Positions 6,892 through 17,930 of a stretch of 64,000 bases of DNA are shown one piece after another (positions within the stretch are counted from its first letter, which is position 1; each line of letters opens with the position of its first letter). This DNA is from Prorocentrum cordatum (taxonomy: Eukaryota > Sar > Dinophyceae > Prorocentrales > Prorocentraceae). The translations under genes and the position numbers were made by a program. The stretch covers positions 309,159 through 373,158 of the forward strand of contig CAUYUJ010009369.1 in the NCBI GenBank assembly GCA_963575745.1, in the 5' to 3' direction. The notes under the pieces are model-generated. The model did not search any database. It was not told the origin of the DNA and worked only from the letters and a program-made list of their open reading frames with translations.

Positions 6892-7070
6892 GGTGGGTCT
6901 GTTTTCCACCACCACCAACACCATAAGTTGGAGGGGGAGGGGGTCCTCCTCCTCCTCCTCCTCCTCCTCCTCCTCCTGCTCCTCCTCCTGCTCCTGCTCC
7001 TCCTCCTCCTCCTCCTCCACCTCCTTCCCCCCTCCGACTTATGGTGGTGAGGGTGGAAAACAAGCCCATC
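6892..7070. mobile_element. Family E element with microsatellite core, copy 1
   Basis: Ends GGTCTGTTTTCCACCACC and GGTGGAAAACAAGCCCATC; a TCC tract fills the middle. Flanks CTCGGGT and CACGGGT may be an aged target duplication. Inverted relative to the copies at 32676 and 41626. Confidence 0.8.
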
Positions 7071-7257
7071 ACGGGTGCACCCCCCCCTCTTATCCCCGAG
7101 AGCGCCGCTTTGCATTGGGAAAGGTCCCAAATGGATTTTCACCCTGGAGCGGTTCCGGGGTGAAAATCCACCTGGGCGCTCCCGACACTGCGCGGTGGAG
7201 CCCAGCCGGTAGGGGCACCCGTTCGGCAACCCAGACCCCCGACGTCGCGCTTGTCTC

Positions 7258-7400
7258 GTGACGTGACCCTCAGGAGCATGGACACCTTCCTGAGAACCAG
7301 TTTTTCGTCCTGAGTCGTTGTTTGACGGTCCCGAGGCCCGGGAGGGGGGGCCCGGGAGCCCGAAAATAAAGAAAAACCTCCCGTCGTGATGTTTTGCCCG
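7258..7400 (+). repeat. Family M dispersed repeat, copy 1
   Basis: Core CCTGAGTCGTTGTTTGACGG then TCCCGAGGCCCGGG. Five other copies in the window; function unknown. Confidence 0.65.
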
Positions 7401-7734
7401 ACGGCACGAGAGAAGAGGAGAGGGGAACACAGGAGACAGGAGAGGAGGAGGGGAGGATGGGGGGAGGAGGACGGGGCGACCACACTGCTCTATTCAGAAC
7501 GAGTTCCCAACCATAAAAAAGGGGGTTGGGGAAACACCTCCCGCCGCGTTTTCTTGCACACCGCGAGGGGGTCTGGGAAGTCCGCTTCTCCCCCGCCGCG
7601 GTCGGGGACGCGAGCTCCTCTGGGGCCGCGAGGCGCGGGAAGGGGGCCGTGAGGCGCGGGCTCCCCGCGCGCACGCGGGCCGCCACGGGCCGCTGGCAAG
7701 CATGGTGTGCCAAGATGGCTGCGGGCCCTCCGCG
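7401..7734. other. No recognisable gene
   Basis: GC-rich sequence with GAGGAG-type runs and no coding signature that I can support. Confidence 0.4.
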
Positions 7735-7945
7735 TCGTCCTCCCCCTGCGCCCCTCTCCCTCCTGCTCTTCCCTGCTCCTCCTCCCCCCCTGCCCCCTCC
7801 CCCCCTCCCTCCCTGCTCCCCCCCTCCCCCCTCCCCCCTGCCCCCTCCCCCTCTTGCTCTTCCCTGCTCCCCCTCCCTCCTCCCCTGCCCCCTCCCCCTC
7901 CTCCCCCTCCCCCTCCCCTCCCCTTGCTCCTCCTCCAGTTCCTCA
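7735..7945. repeat. CCCCTCC-rich polypyrimidine tract
   Basis: About 210 bp of C/T on the plus strand made of CCCCTCC, TGCTC and CTCC units. Confidence 0.85.
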
Positions 7946-9587
7946 TCTTGCTCTTCCCCCGGAGCCCAAGCCACTGAAGCAACGGCCAGGCACGGAATGA
8001 TGATGAAGTGCCCAGTGTCTGCACAGCCTCGTTCAAAGCAGTGGCTTCGGCAAGGGACGAAGCGACATGATCACACATCAGAGTTACAGCGATCAAGACG
8101 AGGCTTCGTACCTGCGCATGGCCATTCCAGCGATCAGAACGAGGCTGAGATCCTCCTCTTGTTGCTCCTCCTGCTCCTTCTCAAGCTCGGGACTGCAAGC
8201 GCAAGAACGGCACTGCCGCCCAGGGCCACAAGAGAAGGCTGGACCCCCACGCCATCAAGCACAGGACAAGGACCAGCCAGCAACCAGGCATGCAGTCTCG
8301 CGATGGCCTCGCCCTGCTCTCAGCGCCCCTCCCTCCCCGCTTTTTCGTCCCCACCCAACACCAAGAGACCTCCACCCTCCCTATGGGGCAGAACATCCAC
8401 CCCGACAATAGCCGCCCCGACACGCGACGCCGTTCAGTAAACGCACCCAAAGAAGGAATCACATAGGGCAGGGCTATCTAGTAAACGCCCAGGGCCGTAT
8501 AGTAAACGCCAACTGTCTGGTCCGGGTGTTTTTTCCTCCCTTGTCTCCCCCTCGCCGGCGTACAGTGCGGGCGCGGCCGCAAGAAACCCTCGCAAGAAGC
8601 CCAGCCCTGAGGACCCGTGCGCGAGGTGCTGGCGAGGGGGGAGCCTGGCGCACCCTGAACGCAGCAGCTCCCTCAGCGGCCGCGGGAGGTCCACGCGCAG
8701 CGCACGAGCGAGCGAGCCACTCGAGCATGCCTGCCGGCTGCTCGGCCCTGTGCAGGGCATGGGTGTGCAATCAGTCTACCAGCCAGACAACAAATTTGTG
8801 AGACATGAACAGAAAATGGAATTGGGAATTCGGCAAAAAATGCAGAAGAGGAGGGGCAGGGAGGGAGGGAGAAGGGAGGGGAGAGGGTACCCTGACGGAA
8901 AAAAGTGGACGGCTTCTTGCTGCGCGCCCCCACTGTACCCCGTGGGCCGGCAGGAGTGGGCCGAGGCACGAAGCGGGCGGGGGGTGACGGAGCAGTTTCT
9001 TAGGGTGGAGGGCTCAGGGTGAAATCCATACATGGGCTTCTGCGCCTCGAGAATCCATCCGTCTTGTGACTCACCTTTTGTAAAAATTCAAACCTCGGGA
9101 ATCCATCGACACGGCATCTCAGATCGCACCCTCTGCCGGGCTTGAGCGCAATCAGATGGGGCTCCCGCCCGCCCTCCGAGGGCGGGGGCGGAGGGAGCCC
9201 CGCTCGACCCTTTTTGGAAGTGCAGGAGAGGGCCCGACCACGGGAGACCTTCCGCAGAGGGCCCGACCCTGCGATCCCGGGGCGTCCCACACGGCTGCTG
9301 GCGTGGGAGCGCCACGAGCTCCCTGGCAGAACCGCCGATGCCCAGGACACCCAGAGGCACCCTGGAGGCAAGCAGGGATGCTTCTTGGCATGGGTCTCCA
9401 ACGGAGGCCAGCGTCTGAAGTGCAGTCGGGGCGTTGACCCGAGGAACCCTGACTAAGAAACGAGACCCCTTTTTCCCCTGAGTTAAACTTGGATTCCCCA
9501 TGGAAAACCTAATGGGGAACTGCAGAACAATCGAGGAGCACCGAGCCCCTCCCCAACGAAAAGGGTTCCTTTTTCGGCGCCCCGACT
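7946..9587. other. No recognisable gene; short local repeats only
   Basis: About 1.6 kb without domain matches. TAGTAAACGCCCAGGGC-type words recur near 8435-8510, and C-rich stretches produce ORF artefacts. Confidence 0.45.
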
Positions 9588-9646
9588 GTAGGTTGAGACT
9601 TGCGCATCCAGAGATGCCTGCTTCCAACGCCCGACGGCCACTCCTA
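9588..9646. repeat. 59-bp direct repeat X, left copy
   Basis: GTAGGTTGAGACTTGCGCAT... ending GGCCACTCCTA; repeated at 9812-9870 with one change, exactly flanking family I copy 1. Confidence 0.9.
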
Positions 9647-9812
9647 CACCCTGCGAGATGCTTAAGAAATCATGGGTTAAGAAATTCATAGTCTCAGAAC
9701 TTGAATAAAAAACCCAACATGTCTATTAAAATATTAAGATTTACATTGAAACATAAAGAATAATCGAGACTCTGGCCGAAAATTTGGGTTTTCTTAAGCA
9801 TCGCCTAAGGTG
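9647..9812. mobile_element. Family I MITE, copy 1
   Basis: Inverted ends CACCCTGCGAGATGCTTAAG / CTTAAGCATCGCCTAAGGTG, AT-rich interior, TA on each side. About 165 bp. Second copy at 11286-11449 in the same orientation. Confidence 0.85.
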
Positions 9813-9870
9813 TAGGTTGAGACTTGCGCATCCAGAGATGCCTGCTTCCAGCGCCCGACGGCCACTCCTA
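9812..9870. repeat. 59-bp direct repeat X, right copy
   Basis: See left copy. Too long for a normal target duplication; the element probably went into a tandem duplication, or duplication accompanied insertion. Confidence 0.9.
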
Positions 9871-10329
9871 TGCTGAGGAGCCCGCGCCCCCTCCACGGTG
9901 CACGGGCCCCCTGAAGGGTCCCCGCGGATCTCCGCTAACCGCAACCTCACGGAAGAGTGCTCGGAGGGCTGCCGAGAAGCAGGGAGCAATGCCAAGGCCG
10001 GGCTGCTGACGGCGATGTTGCTCGAAGGTGATGTTGGAAACCAAGTTGTAGGAAATCACGAACCACACTTTCCTGCGTTTCCGATCTGCGAATGGATCGG
10101 GCGGACACGACACAGCGAACTGTAGGAAAGCGCGGGCCACGCGTTCCCACACTACCAAAACCTACATCACCGTTACCTACATCGCCGTTAGTTAGCCCGT
10201 CTAATGACAAGCGGGCGTAATTCGGCAGCGAGCCGACCGTTCTCAGATACTGCGCTCGGACCAAGGCGTGTGCTACAGACAGGCGGTGACAGAAGGCAGC
10301 GGCGACCGGGGACGCGTCACCTCGCCGAG

Positions 10330-10815
10330 TCGACAACATCGAGAACGGGAGCAGTGGTTGCCAGCAGAGGGACGCAGCAGAGCCCAACGTCGTCAACTAC
10401 AGCGCTCAGGCCTCGGCATGCGAGCACAGCATGCAGTGGCTGCAGGCAACACAGGGACCAGCTCGTGATAGAACTCGACTGGTCAAGCCGAGTCAGGCCC
10501 GCTTCACCAGGCAAGCCGCTACAGCGACTGTACAGATGAGCCGCGTGTGGGGCTCGAGTGGAGACAGGCCCGCCCCACAACTCCTGCCGCAAGGCGGGGA
10601 GCAGGGTGGATTGCGCGAGCGGAGTGCAGTGGTGCCGAGCGGGGGAGGAAGGTGAGCCCAACGTCATCAGCTATAGTTTCCGGGCGACGGCTTGCGAGAA
10701 GTGCAGGCAAAGTCAGCAGGGCGCGCATGATCCAGATCCCCAGCTTCAGAACAGAGATCAGGTCGTGCGCAAAGGGCGAACCCTTTGCAAGGCAGGGCGC
10801 GCACAGCACAAGTGA
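10330..10815 (+). pseudogene. Degenerate PPR (pentatricopeptide repeat) gene fragment
   Basis: Two stretches match the canonical dinoflagellate PPR unit 'EPNVxSYxAxISACEKxxQW': 10379-10450 reads EPNVVNYSAQASACEHSMQW and 10653-10710 reads SPNVISYSFRATACEKC; a third, frame-shifted remnant (EREQWLPAEGRS) is at about 10338-10375. Units are spaced irregularly and no single frame holds all of them, so this is a decayed gene or isolated exons. Intact PPR proteins bind organelle RNA. It lies on the plus strand, against the minus-strand genes. Confidence 0.6.
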
Positions 10816-10918
10816 TCAGCGAGGCGGTCTGGGGTAGGGGAAGCTTTTTCAGCGCCGCCGTGGTTCGGGCTTCGAGTCTCTGGAGGTCTGGCCTGTAGAA
10901 TCCTGTAGAAACCTAGGT

Positions 10919-11137
10919 CTTCCTCCTCCCCCTCCTCCTCCTCCTCCCCCTCCTCCCCCTCCCCCTCGTCCACCTCCTCCTCCTCCTCCTCCTCCTCCTC
11001 CCTTTCCTCCTCCCTTTCCCCCTTTCTCCTCCTTCATCTCCTCCTCCCTTTCCTCCTCCATCGTCCTCCTCCCTTTCCTCCTCCTCCTCCTCCTCCTCCT
11101 CCTCCTCCTCCTCCTCCTCCTCCTCCTCCCTCCTCTC
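10919..11137. repeat. (TCC)n tract
   Basis: About 220 bp of imperfect TCC/CCC/TTTCC pyrimidine repeat. Confidence 0.9.
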
Positions 11138-11285
11138 GGGACGGGCGTCCCCGTGCCGGCGTGGACAGCACGCTCCCCGACCGTCCTGCGAAGCCGGGCC
11201 CCCGCTCTCCCACCCCGCTGCGCCGCGCCGCTCCCGCCCCCCCCCCCTCGCGGACACCGCGCCCTGCATCAGAAGTCGGGGATTA

Positions 11286-11449
11286 CACCCTGCGAAATGC
11301 TCAAGAAATCATGGGTTAAGAAATTCACAGTCTCAGAAATGGAATAAAACCCAGAACTTCTATCAAAATCTTGGGATTGACATTGGAAAGTTAAGAACAA
11401 TCGAGACTCTGGACGAAAACTTAGGTTTTCTTAAGCATCGCCTAAGGTG
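11286..11449. mobile_element. Family I MITE, copy 2
   Basis: Ends CACCCTGCGAAATGCTCAAG / CTTAAGCATCGCCTAAGGTG; interior collinear with copy 1. No flanking 59-bp repeat here. Confidence 0.85.
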
Positions 11450-11994
11450 TCGTGGTCCAAAACGCGCCACGTTTACACTCGGGGTACTGCATCACGACGT
11501 TCACGTAGTTGGTCGCCACTAGTGTGGACACTCACTTAGCTCGCGCCACGGAAGCACGACGTGGTGTGGCGTAGTGGATCACAAGTCGGGGGTGGCGCGG
11601 TGAACGTGGTGTGCGCGCCCCCCTTCAGTAAAACGTGGTTTAGTGAAAACGACCCGAGGCCCAAACCTGGCGGGCGCAAGCCTGGAAAATAGCGGCCACG
11701 GCGCCCTCTCGAGAACCGAAAACGGACAATTCACTAATCGACGTGTCACTGTTGGGGGTTCTGCCCGCACCCGAATAAGGGAATGGAGGATTTCCGTGAC
11801 ACGTTTGATTAGACACGCGCGGCGCTGAGAAAGACAATAACAAAATGCGTTCCACTCACTTTGAGATCTGAGGCGTAAGATGGATCCCCCGGCAATCCGA
11901 AGGATCATGCTGCGACCCGCGCTTGTGAAAAGGGGGCAAATGTGGTGCAATCGTCCGGGCGCTGCCGCATCGACCCCCCAGAACAAAAGCCGCC
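11450..11994. other. No recognisable gene
   Basis: Contains a minus-frame open stretch (11986-11579) without domain resemblance, and repeated GTGGT/CGTGGTTTAGTG words. Nothing further supported. Confidence 0.4.
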
Positions 11995-12268
11995 TCCTTC
12001 CGTGACGTCACCCTCGCCTCTCGAGCTCCCCTCCGACCGCCTACCTACGTCCTGCACCCCTCCCCGAAACGCAAGTTTGTCCCGCGACGTGGCGGCGCCC
12101 CAGGGCCCCAATGTTTCGGTGCTCGCGCTGGAACGGGAGACTGCAAGCACACAAATCTGACCCCGTGGGGCGAGTTTTGCGCGTCGACCAACATTACAAG
12201 CCTGCGTCTGATTTCGAGGAAACTTGTAAGGCGAGGCGAGGGGGGCGTCACAGAAGGGGATGGTCCGC
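11995..12268. mobile_element. Family O inverted-repeat element, copy 2
   Basis: Left TTCCGTGACGTCACCCTCGC, right GCGAGGCGAGGGGGGCGTCA; matches copy 1 at the ends but has about 170 extra bases in the middle. Confidence 0.55.
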
Positions 12269-12715
12269 GAGGGGTCGGTCAGGCCGCCCCTGACCCGAGG
12301 GCGACGATGGGGTCGAATAGACCAGGGGAGGGCAACACATGTATACAAGGGCGCCGACGGCTCATACCTTCGGCGATGCTCCCGGGCGAATTCGTGTATA
12401 GTCGGACCTGGGCCAGAAGAACATCCCTCAAGAACATGAGACCCCCCGCCGGCCGACATGCACAGAACATCCGAGGGTACCCTCCCCAGGAGGATGCACA
12501 GGAGAATCCAGCAAGCGCGAAGAACACTGTTGTACCCTCCCCGAACCAACCTCGATCTTATACCTCGGTCCGGCTGCAACGCCCACCCCTGGCCTATTCG
12601 CCCCCATCGTCGCCTCCGGCCGACTCCTGCGCCCTCCCGCTCCGTCGCCCCCTCCCGGCCAGCTGCTGCTGCAGGCGCCGCTGGGGCGGCGCAACGCTCG
12701 GGGCGCGGTTTTTCT

Positions 12716-12935
12716 GCTCCTCCTCCTCCTCCTCCTCCTCCTCCTCCTCCTCTCCTTCTCCTCCTCCTCCTCCTCCTCCTCCTCCTCCTCCTCCTCTTCC
12801 TCGGCCTCCTTCTCCGCCTCCTCCTCGTCCTCCTCCTCCTCCTCCTCCTCCTTGCCCTCCTTTCTCCTCCTCCTCCTCCCTTTCCTCCTCCTCCTCCTCC
12901 TCGTCCTCGTCATCCGCCTCCTCCTTCTCCTCCTC
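12716..12935. repeat. (TCC)n tract
   Basis: About 220 bp imperfect TCC repeat with TTC, GCC and CGTCC variants. Confidence 0.9.
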
Positions 12936-13116
12936 CATGGCTCGCCTTGGGGGTCTCTGGGCCTTCTTGGAAAGACTACGGCAGTCAGGGGAATAGTCTG
13001 CCCATCTCCTCTTTTTGCGAATCCTTTTCCTACTCCTCGAGCTTGCTCTCTGTCGCCCTCTCCGTCCTCACGATTCTGCTCCTGCCTCTCCTTCCTCCTC
13101 TCGCCTTCTCCTCATG

Positions 13117-13160
13117 CACCTGCTCCTCCTCCTCTTCCTCCTCCTCCTCCTCCTCATCAT
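13117..13160. repeat. (TCC)n tract
   Basis: Short TCC microsatellite ending TCATCATGC. Confidence 0.85.
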
Positions 13161-13673
13161 GCTGGCCTGCTTCTCCATCTCCCGTGCGGGGCTTCTCGGG
13201 ACCCCGCTCGGGGTCTCTCCTGGCCTCCTGGGGTCTCTGCCGGGACCCTTTTGGTGTCCTGGGGCGGGGGGGGCTTCGACGTAGTGGGGGGGGATGTCCT
13301 GGGCGGTCTTGTTGGGGCAGGCAGCTCTCTCGCCTTCCGAAGGGCATGTAATGATGCTAGTGAGCGTTGTTTGATTCGGCGTTTCGACATTGGGCGGAAC
13401 GGGGGGAAGGGGGGGGGTCTGGCTCCAGACCTCTGCTCAGTGCGACTATTTGGAACCGTGCGTCCTGTGGGGGAGACTCCACCGTCTGCTCGAAACAGGC
13501 GCCCCAAAACAGTCAAGATCTACTCCATGCGGGCGGGGGGGAGGGGGGGGGGTGTGAGGGCCCGCGCCAATGGGCGAAACAATGAATAAGGCAACGATCA
13601 CCCATGCAACATCCCCGATGCTGCTGATCACCGCTATGGAACCGTGCAGTGCTGAGGACCGGTGACCGCTAAG

Positions 13674-13854
13674 CTTATGTCGGGCATGTCCCCCTACAGG
13701 GGGATTTTCTGCGGAAAATAAGCAATACCCCAACAATTCCCCAAAAAGATAAAAAAATAGTCCGCTGACTGTTTTTGGAATATATTTTGAATATCTTTGG
13801 AATATTTCTTATTTTTCGTCGAAAATCCCCCTGTAGAGGGACAGGCCCGACTTA
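13674..13854. mobile_element. Family A element, copy 2
   Basis: Best-preserved ends: GTCGGGCATGTCCCCCTACA and TGTAGAGGGACAGGCCCGAC. The A/T-rich middle includes a second inverted pair (GGGGGATTTT / AAAATCCCCC). Flanks CCGCTAAG (13666-13673) and ACGCTACG (13855-13862) match at 6 of 8. Confidence 0.9.
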
Positions 13855-14532
13855 ACGCTACGCCTTGCTATCCCATCGCCGCCGAGGAGGAGAAGATGTG
13901 ACGAACGCCCCTGCCCACCAGTGTGGCTAGCTCCTTGGCCTCGTTGACCACCTTCTTGGCCTTCTTTATTGCATTATTATCCTTCTTGGCCTCCTTGTTC
14001 GCTTGCTTTTTTCTTGTTTAGCCTCCTGGGCAGGACGCACAACAGCATGGAACATCAATCCATGCACTGGCAACCATGCTTCCTCTTCATCGATCTCTTG
14101 TGTCGGATGGACTGTCGTGCGGGCTTGAGAAGCTCAGGGTAAGAGCAAGACAACACACACACACAACGAATCAACTCCCACGCGATTTGGCCACTCCTGG
14201 CCGGGCGATGCAGTCGAGGCACAGGTCCCCGGCCCGCTGCCCGACGGCCTCCCTCTAAACTCTCCTGCTCCTGCTGCAGCTGCTCCTCGTCGACCTCCTC
14301 GTTCCTCTGCCTCTCTGCCCCATCTCGACCTCCTCGTCGACCTCCTCCTTCCTCTGCCTCCTCCTTCCTCGTCGGCCTCCTCCTCCCTCTGCCTCTCCGC
14401 CCCGACCCCGTCCACCCTCCTGCTCCCGCCCTGCTCCCCGCTCCACCCTCGCCGCCGCCGACTCCTCGTCGCTGCTGTCTCGCCGTCCTCTTCCTCCGCC
14501 TCGTCATCAACCTCATCCACATCCCAATGCTC
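13855..14532. other. No recognisable gene; TCCTCGTCGACC-type repeats
   Basis: Region 14260-14520 is a degenerate CTCCTC/CTCGTCGACC pyrimidine-rich repeat. The rest is unassigned. Confidence 0.5.
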
Positions 14533-14698
14533 TCAGGTCGGGCCTGCCCCCCTACAGGGGGATTTTCGACCAACAAACAAAAAACAATACTCCAAACATG
14601 CTCCAAAATGGTGAACACATGCCCAACAAATCGTCCCTAGACTATCATTCTTTACTATTTTTGAATATTCCCCCTGTAGGGGGACAGGCCCGACTTCA
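14533..14698. mobile_element. Family A element, copy 3
   Basis: TCAGGTCGGGCCTGCCCCCC ... GGGGGACAGGCCCGACTTCA. Flanks CAATGCTC and CAATACAC match at 6 of 8. Confidence 0.9.
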
Positions 14699-15139
14699 CA
14701 ATACACCGGCCCCTTGGGGTCTCCAGGCGTGTGAGATTCTACCCCATGGCTCTCCCCTGTGGGGGAGGGTGGCGGGCGCTGGGAGGACGCGCTCGTCCGG
14801 GGCCCTGTGGGGCTGGCGGGCCCCTCGGGTGACGCTTTCCCCAGGCGGGCCCTGCGGGCTCCGAGATCATCCCAGGGACGCTCGAGATAGCTTACTATGC
14901 ACTCCAAGCAACCGAAGATGGCCCCAAGATGGCCCAAGATGACCTCCAAACGGCTCAAGAGGCACTCAAGATGACCAGAGAGGGCTTCAACCAGACCCCC
15001 AAAGGGCTCGAGGACGCCACAACAATAGATGTCCCTTACATCATTTTGGCGATCTTCGTATTCTCGCCTTCTCTGACCTCCGTCAGCAATGGGCGGCCCA
15101 AGGAGCCTCTAAGATGGCCTCAGGGCGGCTCATTAGAGA
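14699..15139. other. No recognisable gene
   Basis: From about 14885 to 15010 words such as CCCAAGATGGCC and CTCAAGATGACC recur, a degenerate short tandem repeat similar to 43890-43970 and 62160-62300. Confidence 0.45.
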
Positions 15140-15590
15140 AACGAATACACGAAACAAGCGTAAACTTTTGGCGCTCCACGCGGATTTCTTGCATCTGCGC
15201 TGGGCCCCTCTCCATTCGGGGATCTTCTGACCCGGGTCAATCCAGACCCGGGGCAGCAGGAAACCAAAAAACTGCAATGCAAGAAAAACAACTGCAACGC
15301 AAGACTTCGCAAACCCGGGTCAGCCAATATGCGCGGCCGCCTCGCGGCCACGAGCGGCTCGCTAACCCGGGTCAGCCAGAGGGGGTCTTCGCAGGATCCT
15401 GCAGGATCCGGTGCCCTGGCTGACCCCCGTTTGTATTGACCCCCGTCTCGAGGCTCCCGATCCCTGGCGCGCGGGGTGCGCCGGGGGCGGCGCAGGAGGC
15501 GCCGCCAGGGGTGCCCTGCGCAGGTCCAAGAGATCCTCGCGGAACGCCGAAGATGGATGTTTGTGCCGTTTGTCGTTCTTCGACTCAACG
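15140..15590. mobile_element. Family D fold-back element, copy 2, interrupted
   Basis: Left arm TAAACTTTTGGCGCTCCACG through GCGCTGGGCCCC (to about 15215); right arm CGCGCGGGGTGCGCC to TCCTCGCGGAACGCCGAAGA (from about 15470). About 250 bp between, containing three GACCCGGGTCA/AACCCGGGTCAGCC words and a NotI-like GCGGCCGC, look like a later insertion. Confidence 0.65.
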
Positions 15591-16920
15591 GGGCTACATC
15601 GACGCTGGCCGATGCAAAACTGGTGCTATCTCATCGGCTCCCAGACGCTAATCGACGCTACCCGAAGCTGAAGACGGAAGTAAGGGGGTACACCAGGCTC
15701 CCATGATTTGCGACCGAACGTTCCCGCTCGCCTGCAGCGGGCCGGACGTCTTGGGGGCCCAAATCAGGGGCGTCTGTGGGCGCTGCAGGGACCTCTTGGG
15801 GGCCCAGATCAGGCCCCCAAGGCGGCCCCATAGCTTTGCGAGACGTCCCTGCAGCGCCCGCCTCCCGAATGGGCACCACGGCTGCCCAGAGGGCCCTTAG
15901 ACGGACTCCGGAGTCCAACAGATGCTCCAAAGAAGCTCCAGGAGGCCCCCTCAGGCCCCTCGCCCTTCTCCCCCTCCCTCGTCTTCTCTCTGCTCTTCCT
16001 CTCCCAAGTGTTCCCCCAACGGGGTCAGCAACGGCTGGGGCAACACATAGTGCAATAGCTTGTCCAGATTTCGGTCCCACATTTGATCGCATGGGTTGTT
16101 CCGCAAGACAAGGGGGTGGCGGTGATTCGCCGAAGGCGTCTTCGATGTGTATGTCTCATACATATATATGTATACTGGTATCGGGGAAACTTCCCGAAGT
16201 ATACGAAACAATATCTCTCGGTACGACTATGGTTTCTGAAGGTTTGAGGGCCTCTCTACGGATGAGGCGGCGGAACAAAAAGATGCCGACGCAACATCCT
16301 TCGTGACCTTCGAGATCTTATTGTCTTTCTTAGCGCTCTCCTGCCGCCCGTCTCACCCTGGCAACCCCATCGGCGGACCGATGTGGGCCTCGGGACCTCT
16401 CTTGCATCACAGACATGCTGTTCCACAATCCTGGGGCCTGGAAGCGGCCTCCAACGGCCCAGAATCAAGACAATTGTACTACGTCTTGATTTCTGTTGAG
16501 CTGCTGGAGGTCTGCGAAAATCCCGGCTCGCTCCAACACAGCTCGCCGAAGGCTCCGTCCGATCTCCTGGGCCCTCGAGGAGATCTGGCACACTCGAGAT
16601 GGGGACGAACATACATATAAAACAGGGCTAGGATCGGGATAAATCGCTCCAGAGCGTTCCGGAGCGCTCTCAGAGCGTTCCGGAACGGTCTGGAGCGGCC
16701 GCGGCGCCCAATACATCCTCCAAACCCGCCGATTCTCAGAGATTTCGAGTTATCCCGATCCGATTCTGTCCCGATCTCCGCGTCGTTTTAACATAGGGGA
16801 CGAGACCCAACAGCAACCGCTGCCCCAAGAGCGAGACCGGCTGGAGTTTGGGCCGGCGGCGCGAGTCCCGAAGAACGGCCCGCGGTTGCACCGACAGCGA
16901 CACCTGTCAGAACGTTGCCA
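15591..16920. other. No recognisable gene
   Basis: 1.3 kb with no supportable coding region. TTCCGGAGCGCTCTCAGAGC-type short repeats at 16640-16700. A weak family G-like remnant at about 16790-16920 (CCCAACAGCAACCGCTG, CGACAGCGACACC). Confidence 0.4.
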
Positions 16921-17043
16921 AGCATCTCCTCCTCCTCCTCCTCATCATCATCATCATCCTCCTCCTCCTCCTCCTCCTCATCATCATCATCATCATCATC
17001 CTCATCCTCATCCTCATCCTCATCCTCATCCTCCTCCTCCTCC

Positions 17044-17121
<78 letters not shown>

Positions 17122-17155
17122 CCCTCCTCCTCCTCCTCCTCCTCCTCCTCCTCCT
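16921..17155. repeat. Compound (TCC)n/(TCA)n/(CTCATC)n microsatellite
   Basis: TCC blocks alternating with a long ATC/TCA block (17045-17120). Gives poly-His, poly-Asp and poly-Ser artefact ORFs. Confidence 0.95.
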
Positions 17156-17178
17156 GATGCCGGTCTTCGTTCCCGAGC

Positions 17179-17352
17179 ATCGTTGAACCGATCCCCATCC
17201 CCAGCAGCGTGGCCTGGGCCCCCCTGGCCGATCTGCCCCCCTAGATGAGGATACAGGCCGTTGCCTTCGAGCTTCGAGGGGTGTATCCGTAACTGGGGTG
17301 GTGACTTGGTGGGGGTCTCGAAGGGGATGAGGATGGGGGTCGGTTGAACGAT
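17179..17352. mobile_element. Family K inverted-repeat element, copy 1
   Basis: Ends ATCGTTGAACCGATCCCCAT and GATGGGGGTCGGTTGAACGAT are imperfect inverted repeats. Interior (GGCCGATCTGCCCCCCTAGA) matches 46143-46322, same orientation. Confidence 0.75.
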
Positions 17353-17410
17353 ACTGAATTCCGCTCCGTCCAGCTTTCGATCGATCCGTTCTCCGATCCT
17401 CGCCAGAGTT

Positions 17411-17443
17411 CCCTGGGCCCCTGACCCCCACCCGAGCCTGCTC
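17411..17443. repeat. 33-bp direct repeat before family A copy 4
   Basis: CCACCCGAGCCTGCTC and its upstream C-rich bases recur at 17602-17634, immediately after the element. Confidence 0.85.
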
Positions 17444-17601
17444 TGAGGTCGGGCATGTCCTCCTACAGGGGGCTTTTGGACCAACATCCCCAATACCCCA
17501 AAAATGCACAAAAAAGCAAACAAAGATTCAAAACGTCGTCCACATACTACTTTTTGACTATTTTTGGATATTCCTCCTGTAGAAGGACAGGCCCGACTTC
17601 A
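17444..17601. mobile_element. Family A element, copy 4
   Basis: TGAGGTCGGGCATGTCCTCC ... GAAGGACAGGCCCGACTTCA. Flanked by a 33-bp direct repeat. Confidence 0.9.
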
Positions 17602-17764
17602 CCCCAGGCCCCCGCCCCCCACCCGAGCCTGCTCGTCTTCCGAGCCAGGCCGGCCGCCACACGGTCAAGCGGCCTTGCCTCCGTCGCCTCCGCCTCGCCA
17701 AGCCACCAGGGGCCCTCTGCCAGCGGAAGAGGCGAAGGATGAGAAGATGACGGAGCTTCGAGTA

Positions 17765-17930
17765 GGGGATCGACTACAGAATTGATCTACCCCAAAATTA
17801 ATTATCTCGTCGAATCTGCGGACACATACTTAGAATTCCCTGTAGATGTGCAAACCATCCTTGCGCATTCGCCGTGGGCTCGATCGGGGAAGATCAATGT
17901 GGGGGTTACTCGATTCTGTAGTCGACCCCC
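17765..17930. mobile_element. Family H inverted-repeat element, copy 1
   Basis: GGGGATCGACTACAGAATTG ... CGATTCTGTAGTCGACCCCC. Inner subterminal part (TACCCCAAAATTAATT) also pairs loosely. Flanks GCTTCGAG and GCTCGAAA are similar. Same orientation as 33327 and 43045. Confidence 0.85.

Noticed and set aside
7526-8440. 304-residue plus ORF
   Set aside because: Mostly Pro/Leu from a CCCCTCC tract, without conserved motif.
13674-13854. Rho-independent terminator (GGGGGATTTT stem)
   Set aside because: The stem recurs as part of a mobile element end in 12 copies; the context is not bacterial.
16886-17248. Poly-His and poly-Asp ORFs
   Set aside because: Translations of the (TCA)n/(ATC)n microsatellite.
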